Assembly: GCA_963855995.1 (NCBI GenBank)
Contig: OY979719.1
Location: 1,550,001 to 1,614,000, forward strand
Length of the DNA: 64,000 nucleotides
Direction of reading: 5' to 3'
Source of the DNA: Muricea muricata
Lineage: Eukaryota; Cnidaria; Anthozoa; Malacalcyonacea; Plexauridae
Part shown: positions 32,506 through 44,856 of the stretch, in pieces
How the letters are laid out: each line of letters begins with the position of its first letter
How positions within the stretch are numbered: the stretch's first letter is position 1
Position numbers and translations under genes: made by a program
Notes under the pieces: model-generated
The model's database searches: none
What the model was told of the DNA's origin: nothing
What the model saw: the letters and a program-made list of their open reading frames with translations, nothing else

Positions 32506-35500
32506 TCATCTCTTGTTCTTTTTCTTTTTTAGTCTCTTTTTCTTCGCCATTTCTTTCACAGCTGTATGTCCGGGTGAGTCTGTGGTCTCCATCACATTCG
32601 TTGTATCTGTATAACGTTGACAATAAAAAAATAAGCAGTTTTGCAAGCAACAACAAGTTGTTGAGGTTCTCATGTTGATCTCAGTTAATCAATACTAATA
32701 AACAAACTTGGCTAACAATGTTTTTTCCCGTTGCGCCCCAATTCCCAACTTTGGATTATTTACATGGTTGGATACCATTGTTCTCGTTTGCGGAAGAGTA
32801 CATTAGGACAAAAGTAACCATGCAGGCATATACAAGCGATGAATACGAGTTATTCACTCATGTCCATACTTCTATAAATGCGTAGTTACTTTTGTTCTCC
32901 GTTACGCTGCCGCAAGCTAATATAATAGTAACTAGGCATGTGAGTGATCTTAAAATGTGAATTGGGTATAAACAAACGTTTGCCAAATTTGTCTATCTGA
33001 CGTTTTATCCCAGTTTAAAAACTCACATTGTAGTCCAGCATGCTGTAATTTTCCTTCTTTCGTTGGATATTTTCCAATAAATCCAGAAGACGCAAGGGGT
33101 GCGTCAAGGAGCCTGTTCAGCTCCGCTAAATATGTTTACAAAATATATCAAGGTTTGTCAAATATTGCTGGGGTAGATTGTATAAAGGCGTTTAGCTTAA
33201 ACGGTGGACAAGCAAAAATTTAAAAGCGCTCCTATTCATCCTGTAAATACTTGAACTTAAACTGTATCAACTAAATATATAGTTATATGCGTAGTTGTTA
33301 TGTTCCGACCGAAAAGTTTAGTTTGTTTTCAGTCAATAGTTCATATGCTTGCTTGATATTTTTGGCTTATCCACCGTTTAAGCTAAACGCATTTTATACA
33401 ACCGGCCCCAGGTTTGTAACAAAGTTGTGTACTTCACAAGCTGGTGACAAGTTGTGTTCGCACAGTGGTTGTAACAAGTCTGGAACAAGCTGTTAACAAC
33501 TTGTAATAAGCTTGATCGCATTATGAGACTTGTTGCAAGGCAGTTGCAATAAGTTATGATTATGTCCTTTAACAAGAAGATAACAAGATTGTAACAAATT
33601 TGACTGCAGTTTTCGGGGCAGCAACTAGTTAATTCCAAGTTGTTTCAAACCTGTTGATGGTTTGTTGGTAGACTTTGTACAAAATCTGAGATTTGTATGT
33701 GTCTGTACCTTTCTTTTCAGACAATTTATCTTTTCTGACTTGCTGCTCGTGGGAATCTCCTAAATCTTCTAACCTGAAGAAATGTTTAAGGCAAATGTTC
33801 CCTAAAATTTATAGAGGACACTACTGGCAGTATAAGAAGCTGGGTGCATGTTTACAAACACCAAAGATAATTCAACGTTAAAGGATACAAATCTTCGTCC
33901 ACTTCTAGTTCAGCTTCTTTGGCGTTGTTCAAAAACCAATCATTGCTCCATTTCTTCTTACGAAATCTGAAGTACAACACATAAGATTCAGGGTGATTTT
34001 CCACCCAACCCCATAAAAACGTTTCTAAACATACTTATGCTCGTCTTTATCGATCACTCTTGCCAAAGATACTCGTTTTCTTATTTCTGTTAAATTTTCT
34101 ATATCGACAGGAAAATCTGGGGGTTCCGTGTCTAAAAATAATGACGCAAGATTATGAATGTTAAGATATGATCTTCTCTAAATACTACTTTAAATACAAG
34201 AGCTTGGAAATATTCTGAATGAAGTTTTAAATGCTTCTGATATAGATAAAAAAGTCCCTGACCTTTTTTAAGACTTTTCCAGATCTTCTCGTACGACCGC
34301 AGGTCATCCGGACTAATGAGTAGCAGGCTCAAGCCTTCGTTATGAATTCTAGCCGTTCTTCCACTTCTGTGAACATAAACCTTAAACAACAGGAGAAATT
34401 TAAATCACAGACAATCTAAAAGTTATTATCAAAATATGTTATCCATTTATCAGTAAAAACATATCTCTGAGGTCTATACATTCTGCCAATGCCCAAAGTC
34501 TAGCGACTCACTGAAGCAGCTACACAGCCAAAAATGAACAACCTGTTCTGGCCTGATGAAAACAGCATTGAACAATGTTTTGCTGCCCACATTGTTCAAG
34601 GTTGTCAAAAACACTGAACAAGTTGATGAGCCTGAACTAGTCTGCAATCAGGTGTAACAATGTTGAACAATATTGTTGACAACCTTGAACAATGTTGGCA
34701 GCAAAACATTGTTCAATGCTGTTTTCATCAGGCCAGAACAGGTTGTTCATTTTTTGCTGTGTATGGATCAGGAATTAACTATGCAGTCTAAAATTCGCTT
34801 CTCATACCTCCGCATTTTTTGGTATTTGATAGTGGATCACGTGTTGCACTCCTTCTATATCCAGTCCTCTCGCGGCCACATCAGACGCCAATAACAAACC
34901 GTTATCGCGAGACTTGAATCTAAATTAATAAAGCGAAAAATCACATTTAGTTGAGCGAGAGATCTAGAACTGTTCTATGCGGAACCGCCTCATCTACTGC
35001 ATGCAACTGACTGTATACTGACCGATCAAGATTCTTTAATCTTTGCCGCTGTTGTATCCCAGCATGCAGTGCGAGGGGAGACAGTTTGAGAAGGTTGAGT
35101 ATTGACAAGAGGCGACGTAATGTATCGATAGTATTCACAAACACAAGAGTTCTTTGCGGATACTTCTTCAGGAAATAGTACAGATATACATCCTGGGAAA
35201 AATATGTATCATTTTGTAAGGAAATGTTGTGGTAAATGTTGAGTTGTGAGTTATAAAAAGGGAGGCAGGAGTGGTCTACGAGAGCTGGGATATATTTGAC
35301 AAAATATTTATAACTATCCCAAAGCTAAAACTTCCTCAAAACTTCAACTTCACCAACTTCGTAAAGGGCTGCTTGCAATGTAATGCATTATGATGCTTTC
35401 ATAATCTCAATTAAATATTCTATTCTTGTGACTTGCATTCTTGTATTACTTAGTAGTACACCTCACCTTATCCTGAACAGAACACATGAGTTTGCTTTCA

Positions 35501-38500
35501 GTTAAACTCTCGACCGTCAGACCTTTCCGTGTCAAGTCGATGACTTTTGATTTGTCGCGTAAGCCAACCTTCTTCAGCAACGTATCTGGTAAAAAAAGAA
35601 CAAGAAATATTTGTTCTACTTACAATGTTCACCTTGTTGATGCAATATGCTTGTGACAATTGCTAACGACTGTCCACTTTAGTCCAGTATTTGCAATGAT
35701 AGAGAGTGGTAAAGGGCATTTTCATGAGCCGTGATTGGTTAATATCTGTTCGTGTTAAATGCTTCATTTCGGTGCCGTTAAATGTGATTTGTTCTACTCT
35801 ACTACAGCTCTACTATGAGAATAATACATGTTAGTCTTGTGAATTGTGACTCTATCGTTCAAAAAGTATCTTCGGAGGCCTTTCCGAGGTCGATACATAT
35901 TGGAGGATTATACATCTTGAAAGAAATACCATCTCTAGGTAACTAAAGGAAAGTGATATAGATCTGTAAAGAAACTGTAATGTAGATGAAACCTGAAGCT
36001 GCTTTTTCAAGACACGTGAATTGTGAAACTGCTGGAACTGAAATGTCGTGTGTGTGACAGAGGAATGCACTCTACTTTACCGAAGTTGTCCTTTTTCTTC
36101 TTTTTGGAAGTGGAAGAATACGTGAGTGTGGCGGAAAACACGAATTTCTGCAGCTTCAACAACATTTTCTCTGCTGAAATATTAAATTTGCAAATACATT
36201 TACTGCATCTGTTTAACAAAACAGCCAAAGCCAGCTAATGGCTTTAAAAACATGACATGGAGTGATTATCATCATAATCATTATTAGTAGAATCATACTA
36301 GTACAGTATTGCAAATGCTGTAATTTGATTGGCTGCTCTACTCGCTATCTTTTCCTCAATAAAAAGAATGTTTTTGTGGCGATTTTTTATAAAAAATTGC
36401 TTAAAAATCAATTTCTGATTCTATTCTATTACTTACTCACTTTCAATTTCTGTAAAATGATAGTTCATTCTGGCTTTGCCCTAATCAAATATCACTTCGT
36501 AGAAATCTTGAGCTCGTAATCTAATTGTTAATTATTGTTTTTGTGTCCTTACAGCTGTTATTAATCTTGTCCATTATATAAGATAGTTCTTGATAATGCC
36601 CTTCCTGGATCATTCTATCAGCTTCATCAATAACCAACGACTGTAATTTGGCTACATTTGATAAGTGTTGTTCACCCTGAAAAAAAAATACAAGACATTA
36701 ATACTAGTTACAAAATATCTTCTCTCTAGTTACTTTCACTTGAAATGTGAAAAAGTCAGTTTAAATTTTTTCATCTCATTTACCTGTTCTATCAGATGCC
36801 ATAGACGTCCAGGAGTCCCTACAATGACCTCAGGTGCTCCTCGAAGTACACGTTGTTGCTTTTCTTCGGACATCCCACCAACTATACATGCAACCTAGAA
36901 CGAACATACAGCATTATGGCTAGAAACTGAATGAGATCAGAGAACCTTGCCTGATGTACGGTCCAATACTAGCCTTGATCTTCACAGGTTTTGCAACATC
37001 TTGAAGATTCTTGTGAACCTGTAACGCTAATTCTCGTGTTGGAGCAAGAATTAGCGCTAGAACCCCGTGATTCTTTTCTGACGGAGTTTTATCTTTGAGA
37101 TTTGAGCTTTTCAACTTCATTTCAAGTATTCTCTGCAATACTGGAAGCCCATAAGCAAGTGTCTTTCCAGAACCCTATCAGATAAAGTAACCCAAAAATT
37201 GTCAAAATCATTCGAACAAAATATTTGTGCTGTTCAAGTCAGGTACTACTTTGTACTAGCTCTGCACTATGTGCTAAGATATAATCATGAGTATCATCTG
37301 CAATCATGTAAAATGCTCACAGTTTCTGCAGCACCAATGATGTCCATTCTGCCCTGGATTGCCGGGGGTATGGCTTCCCTTTGTATGGTTGTAGGATCGT
37401 TAAAACCCAAACCAAGCAGTTGCTTTCCAATGCTCATGTGAACACCAAGAAACATCCATTCATTTTCAACATCAACATCTAAATCAAGCATGTAGAAAGA
37501 TGCTAAGGACTGTCAAGAGGATTGCACTAAAGACAAATCTTTGTTAAAGTAACTTAAAGCCTGTTTACAGGGGCAACTTTTGCTGTGATTTACGCCATGA
37601 TTTTCTCCTTTTGAAGGATCTGAAGAAGTCAAAAGGTTACAAATGTTCCAGGTTATAAAATTTCCTGACAACAGGATGAAGTAATCCACTCTTTCACATC
37701 ATCCAAAAGGAGAAAATTGCAACTAAAATTGCAGTTATAATCGCTCATGTAAACAGGTCCTATTGTACACTTTTCCACAGTGTTTTTCAGTGATTTTCAC
37801 AAAAGCACCATTTGTCATGATTCGTCTCTCAGCAAGTCCCCTGAACGGAAGCTTAACTCTCCCCCTGGAATTATTAAAAAATTGTATGCCTCCAGGGGGT
37901 TACTGCTTCTGTTTAGGGCAATTGCCGATGATTGACGATGACAAGAAACACTTGTGTGAAAATCACTGAAGACAGACTTCTATATTACTCTTCTGGATGT
38001 GGTCATGACAAAATCACACCTGAATTCAAATCATTAGTTCCAATGAGTTCTTCTGTGTCATTGTTGGCAACTTCAACCTGTTGGTATTTTTCTATATCTT
38101 CTGTATGTTTGTTCTTCTTTTTCTTTTTCTTAGTTTTTTTCTTGCTAGACATTTCTTCCTTTACAAGAGTAATGTGGATTACTAATTATAACTTTACTAA
38201 AACAGGTAATGTATAAAGTGATTCTTAACAGCACAGAGGGTATATATGTTGGGGTATATATGTTGGGGAGGTGGGGGGGGGAGTGGCACCACATTCTAAT
38301 TTTTCTTTTTACTTTGATCAGTGACAATATAACTAGACATCACATTACTGGGTCAGTTATACAAGCAGCAGGCTGTAGCCTAAATATGTTGTGAGTATAT
38401 CACCACTTCTGCTGCAGTTCATGATAGTTCTTATCAAGCAAGGCTGAAATCCCAGTCTGGAAAGTTTGCATTGTGGCAACCGAGATCTTGGTTGCACAGT

Positions 38501-38919
38501 TTTGATGTTCCCTATATATTTTATAGTAAATTTTCCAAATCTCGGGTGCACAATTTGCAAACTTTTCAGTCAGGCCGAAATCTCATGCGGATAGTATGCG
38601 GACATACTGTATACAAAGTGTGCAGGGAAGATCTTTTCCCTGGCACTTCCCCTTCAACATCTCCCCCCCCCCTCCCTCCCCACCTGATACAAATACACTA
38701 TCATAACATTTTTCTTACATTTACGTCACACTCAACATCCTCTTCGTCTTGCTTCATGACGTTCCCCCCAGCTCCCAGCTCTAAATCTTCACCTTCTAAA
38801 ACCTCTAGTGAGAGAAACCCTGTCATGTCGCCTTGAAAAAACTCAGTTGAATCCAGGATCACAGGCTTCCATTTTCGTTTACGTTTCCTTTTAGTAGAAA
38901 CTGAATCAGTATTCTCCAT
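32506..38919 (-). CDS. DDX24: DDX24-type DEAD-box RNA helicase
   Basis: Fifteen exons: 38919..38719, 38158..38020, 37478..37321, 37174..~36970, ~36881 or 36894..36784, 36676..36553, 36173..36081, 35585..35467, 35192..35023, 34919..34808, 34380..34263, 34131..34035, 33966..33889, 33773..33709, 32606..32506; about 625 aa against about 860 in human. DEAD-box ATPase motifs appear in order: Q motif (GFNDPTTIQ), motif I AAETGSGKT, Ia APTRELALQ, Ib TPGRL, II IDEADRM (Asp-Glu-Ala-Asp), III SATLT, then the second lobe with ARGLDI and [11 protein letters not shown]24 and yeast Mak5 act in the nucleolus in large ribosomal subunit assembly. Lys-rich tracts at the N-terminus ([12 protein letters not shown]) and the C-terminus ([12 protein letters not shown]) fit nucleolar targeting. 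All junctions keep phase except exon 4 to 5, where no canonical pair preserves the expected VGGM sequence in full. Confidence 0.92.
33177..33402. mobile_element. Foldback element in the last DDX24 intron
   Basis: GATTGTATAAAGGCGTTTAG..CTTAAACGGTGGACAAGC is mirrored by GCTTATCCACCGTTTAAGCT..AAACGCATTTTATACAACC. Arms are about 45 bp with an internal region of about 135 bp. Confidence 0.75.
33403..33660. repeat. AACAAG/CTTGTT-rich repeat
   Basis: Dense in TTGTAACAAG, GACAAGTTGTG and AACAAGCTGTTAACAACTTG with partial self-complementarity. Related words occur near 24050-24130. Probably a decayed transposon whose superfamily was not determined. Confidence 0.5.
34523..34761. mobile_element. 239-bp MITE flanked by TA
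   Basis: The ends CACAGCCAAAAATGAACAAC and the mirror GTTGTTCATTTTTTGCTGTG, with arms of about 90 bp containing AACATTGTTCAA-type words, are bounded by TA at both sides. TA flanks suit Tc1/mariner-type or similar insertion. Lies in a DDX24 intron. Confidence 0.85.
37559..37761. mobile_element. Foldback element with CCTGTTTACA ends in DDX24 intron 2
   Basis: GCCTGTTTACAGGGGCAACT..CCATGATTTTCTCCTTTTGA is mirrored by CCAAAAGGAGAAAATTGC..GCTCATGTAAACAGGTCC. Arms are about 65 bp. Confidence 0.75.
37786..37970. mobile_element. Second foldback element in DDX24 intron 2
   Basis: TTCAGTGATTTTCACAAAAG and ACTTGTGTGAAAATCACTGA are mirror ends. The centre holds CCCCCTGG..CCAGGGGG and CTGTTTAGGGCA, like the interior of the 3279-3652 hairpin, so the two probably share ancestry. 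Confidence 0.75.
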
Positions 38920-39703
38920 TACTGACGAAAAACGAATAACAGGGAATTTTTAGAATAAAGTTAAAAGCTGCTTATTAACAAGAATCAAGCAAATTCGTCG
39001 GCCATATTGGTTTATAGGCCTGGTTGCTTAGCAAGCTCGATCCAGTCTTCTAAACATTTGCAGCAGTCGAGCATTAAATTAACCTCTGGGACAATATCGA
39101 TTATTGAGACCAATTATTGATTGGCCAACCGCTACAACCTTGATATCATCAGTACGTTTGGCATAAATTAGCACTAATTAAGAACTAGCATATTTAAATT
39201 TAGGAATAATTAGCATATTTAAATTTATGAATAATTAGCATAATTAGATATTACTTGTTTGTAGATTTCTCAGTAGGAAATCTCTTCAATTTTTCCCAAT
39301 GAGTCATCCCAGAAAAGATCAATACAGATACCTCTCCCTGAAGATTGCTCACTATTGTGCAATTACCAACAATATCGAGAGACACATTTGGTCGTTAATA
39401 ATCAATTTGCATTTTTACAACATAGTCTTCATTTTCTAGATTTATAGATGATTATTATTATATACTCTAAATACAATGACTTAGTCCAGCTATGCACATC
39501 TTTCTGCATTCATTGATCATTGATGGTGACAACAATCAATTTCAAAGAAATAAATAATGATAATACAATTGAGCTGACATAGCAAGACTAAACTGTCAGC
39601 CTAGCCATACAACTGTTAACATACATTAGTCAACCAAACAGCTATGTCTGAGACTGAGAGCAGACCTTAACTGCATAAGAGGATATAAGTACAGCAGATA
39701 CAA
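38920..39703. other. Spacer between YIPF4 3' end and DDX24 promoter
   Basis: Both genes read leftward, so this holds the DDX24 promoter and the YIPF4 3' UTR. At about 39163-39250 it carries direct copies of AATTAGCATATTTAAATTTA separated by TAGGAAT or TGAAT. No AATAAA for YIPF4 was pinned down. Confidence 0.5.
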
Positions 39704-41549
<1,846 letters not shown>

Positions 41550-41606
41550 GTTTGTAAACGTCACCAGCTAACTGATCTCATACACTGGATGGTTGATTTT
41601 GTAAAA

Positions 41607-41665
41607 ACCATTACCAGCTAGCAGACAATTTTTGAAATAAAATGTAAGAGCACATTTTTCTGATA
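41607..41665. mobile_element. Terminal fragment of foldback MITE family A
   Basis: CCATTACCAGCTAGCAGACA..ATTT..AAATAAAATGTAAGA matches the left end of the element at 276-540, with a 4-base insertion. It lies just upstream of the YIPF4 start and may be part of its promoter. Confidence 0.65.
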
Positions 41666-41984
41666 TTTGATTTAGTAACGTAGTCGATAAATGTCGATAA
41701 TCTAATGTGGTCATTGTGGTGCGTTTATATCACTGTCAAAATCTTTTCTGAATTTCGGACTTCAAAATGTATAAGTCGTGAAATATATTATCTTTTGGGT
41801 ACTTTACACTTTACCGTACCCAAATAACGCAGTGTGCGATGGCGTGATTAGTTTCTCGTTCTATTATAATATGTTTTGATGGCGTATGTATTTCGTAATT
41901 CCTAGAGTACTGAGTACGGTACGGTAAAGTGTAAAATTTCCTTATCTTTTAAGTTCCTTGTATGGTTGCATGGTGAATATCAAA

Positions 41985-42125
41985 ATTATATTTATTAATT
42001 ATTAGTAAATAATAATAATAATAATTTATTATTTATTAATCATTATTTATTAATTATATTTAATAATTATATTTACATTCATTAATTATTCATATCATAT
42101 TAAATTATATTCAAAATTATATTTT
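41985..42125. repeat. AT-rich low-complexity tract
   Basis: A run of ATTTATTAATTATTA-type sequence including (AAT)n near 42007-42022. Almost no G or C over about 140 bp. Confidence 0.85.
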
Positions 42126-42550
42126 AATATAATCTTTTACTTATTTAAGTTTGAAAACGGGCGCAGTAAAACTTGAAAAAAAAAGCTTGATAGTTTAGTA
42201 ATAATGCGTTTTTCAAAACTTGAAAATAAAACTTGATAGTAAAAGCTTGAAAACGGATAGTAAAACTGTCAGAACGTCGCAAAATAAAACGTTTAATGAA
42301 AACCTTTGACAAATATTTTAACATTAAAAAATCACTAAATCACCAAAGGGAAAGTTTTAGAAAAAAATATTAAACTGTCATCAGTTGTACCCATTGCTAA
42401 GGAATTGATGGTCTGTTGGCGTAGCAACGTTTCGTTAAGAAGCTTAAACAGTCTTAAAGGTTCTTGCATATTATGCTAAAAACAATATCCTTGGAGATAT
42501 CAGGTAGAAAAGTCCAACTATCAGGACAAGAATTGGACTAAAAATATTTT

Positions 42551-42860
42551 AAAAAAATTGCAAATGACTTCAGTGTGATTTAAACTATAAACTAGCGGTA
42601 AGTCACACCAAACCATTTACCATCAGGCCACTCCTTCACGCTTGAGTTTGCGATGTAAATTTATTGACTTTGACCAATCTTTGGTCTTTATTTTAAGCTA
42701 AAATTTTTCCAAAAACTTCAGTGTGATTGGAACTAGACTAACAGCAACTCGTGGCAAAGTAAGTACCACAAAACCACTCGTTCATGCATGAGTTTTTGAT
42801 GTAAATTATTAACTTTAGCCATCTTTGGCCTTTGTTTTAAGCCAAAATTTTGGCATAAGA
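42551..42860. repeat. Two direct copies of an about 150-bp repeat
   Basis: Each copy contains ACTTCAGTGTGATT, CATGAGTTT or CTTGAGTTT, GATGTAAATT, TTGGTCTTT or TTGGCCTTT, and GTTTTAAGC(C/T)AAAATTTT. The reverse complement resembles the minisatellite at 42951-43400, so this is an inverted arrangement of one repeat family. Confidence 0.7.
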
Positions 42861-42950
42861 TTCCCGCGAGATTTGAACTAGGCTAACGCCTAACGCTATT
42901 AACTTTCAGTGCTCCCTAGTGGTAAAGGCTTTCGTTCAAGTTGCCGGTTA

Positions 42951-43400
42951 GGCTGGTTCAAATCTCGCCGAAAACATTTGCAAACATTTTAGCTCAAAAT
43001 ATAGAAAAAACGTCGGTTAAAGTCAATTCATGAGCACAAACGAATAGGCTGGTTCAAATCTCGCCGAAAGCGTTTGCAAACATTTTAGCTCAAAATATAG
43101 AAAAAACGAAGTCAATTCATGAGCATAAACGAATAGGCTGGTTCAAATCTCGCCGAAAACATTTGCAAACATTTTAGCTCAAAATATAGAAAAAACGTTG
43201 GTTAAAGTCAATTCATGAGCACAAACGAATAGGCTGGTTCAAATCTCGCCGAAAACATTTGCAAACATTTTAGCTCAAAATATAGAAAAAACGTTGGTTA
43301 AAGTCAATTCATGAGCATAAACGAATAGGCTGGTTCAAATCTCGCCGAAAGCGTTTGCAAACTTTTTGACTAAAAATAAACAAAAATTAACATTGGTTAA
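42951..43400. repeat. Minisatellite, five units of about 96 bp
   Basis: Units start GGCTGGTTCAAATCTCGCCG at 42951, 43047, 43136, 43232 and 43328 (periods 96, 89, 96, 96). Each carries TTTTAGCTCAAAATATAG and GGTTAAAGTCAATTCATGAG. Unit 2 lacks a GTTGGTTAA-type segment. The last unit is truncated and diverged. Confidence 0.93.
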
Positions 43401-43903
43401 AGTCAATAACTTACATCACACTCACAAGCATGAGCGAAATTTTTTGGCTTGGAAATTGAACATTTTCCTCTCACTCTCTTTCTTTGGAATTTTGTAGCGA
43501 TTGTAAAAAGACAACTGACTCCTTGAAATAAAAAACACGAATCAATGCGGATAACAACACTGATATTCTTAATTACAAATATGAAGGATGTGTAGCCTTG
43601 AAAGACATGTTAAGAGTTGATGTTCATGCATGAGGTAAAATGAGGTTAAAATTTGCAATATTTTCTAAAGTATATGTTAGAACCATACTGTGAACATGAG
43701 TTGTGAGGTGTGACACCTCTCTTTTTGTCGTTTTTGGAATGATTTTCGGTGGAACAATAACACAGGTCAGTGGGAAAAATAAGATATGTTAGTACATTAG
43801 CTGAGGGTATGTTCTGAATCTTATAAATTTAATAGTTGTCCATAAAGCTCTTTGCTTTGTTTTTTACGAGAAAAGAAAGAGAGTCCTTGAAAGGAAATTA
43901 TAA

Positions 43904-44001
43904 ATCAACATTTAACAATCAACAACAATCAACAATCAACAACAATCAACATTTCATCATCAACAATCAACATTTCAACATCATCATCAACAATCAACAT
44001 T
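43904..44001. repeat. AACAATCAACA tandem repeat
   Basis: Irregular array of CAACAATCAACA and CATCATCAACA units, about 100 bp. It encodes Asn/Gln-rich frames by chance. Confidence 0.85.
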
Positions 44002-44856
44002 TTTACAAATTTGGAAGATGAGGAATGGGACACGACCGAAATGAAGACGTAATTGTGGTAAAATGGGCGTAAGAACTAAAAATTTGCAGTATATTCTAAC
44101 GTGCGTGCCTGAGGCGCAACGAAGAGAGCTGCGGGGCGCAAAAGTCGCCTATCTTCGCCTGTTAGCAATGTAAGCGTGCTCGACGGTTGTCCCAGCCCAG
44201 CCTACTTGGTAAAGAAAACGAGTTTGCGTAGATAAATAAAATTGGTTAGTAAATCAATTAGAATAGAGTTCATAAAGTTCTTTCAAGTCTTCTTTTCCAA
44301 GTATGTCAAATTGAAGCTATTAAAAAGTTACAATTAATATAAAAAATTCAAGACTTTACACAAAAAAGAAATGCTTAAAAAAATACCAAAACAGCTGCAA
44401 TTTTGCAGATTGCAGCAAATTTACCTTCAAACTTTAAGTTGTTTTTCTTTTGCCTAAAGTCTCGAAATTTTTACATCAAATACAAATTAATAGCTTTCAT
44501 TTGATATGCGGCCCAATTTTGACGTCAAGTATTTCAACTAAAAACTCAGAAAAACTGAATCAAATTGCCTTATCGTTGCCCCCCTGACTTATCGTTCCAG
44601 TTTACTTATAGTTCAATGGGGGTAAACCCGCGTGATGGCGCGAATATTTGAGACAAATGCACACGTTTGTAAATATGAATTTTAAAGTTGAAACAGTATC
44701 GTTATAATTTTTACAAGAGATCTATTGTATAAAGCCTGATTTATTCTAGGCGCAATTACTGTTTTGAAAAAGGATGCATCATTGTGTTTGATTCCTATAT
44801 TGTTATTAGACTGTGAGTCCACTGTAAGCCATTCGATTGCTTGTCATTGTTAAGGG

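Noticed and set aside
32345..32614. Plus-strand frame with a poly-Phe stretch resembling a membrane segment
   Set aside because: It is antisense to the Lys-rich last exon of DDX24; poly-Phe is the complement of AAG/AAA codons.
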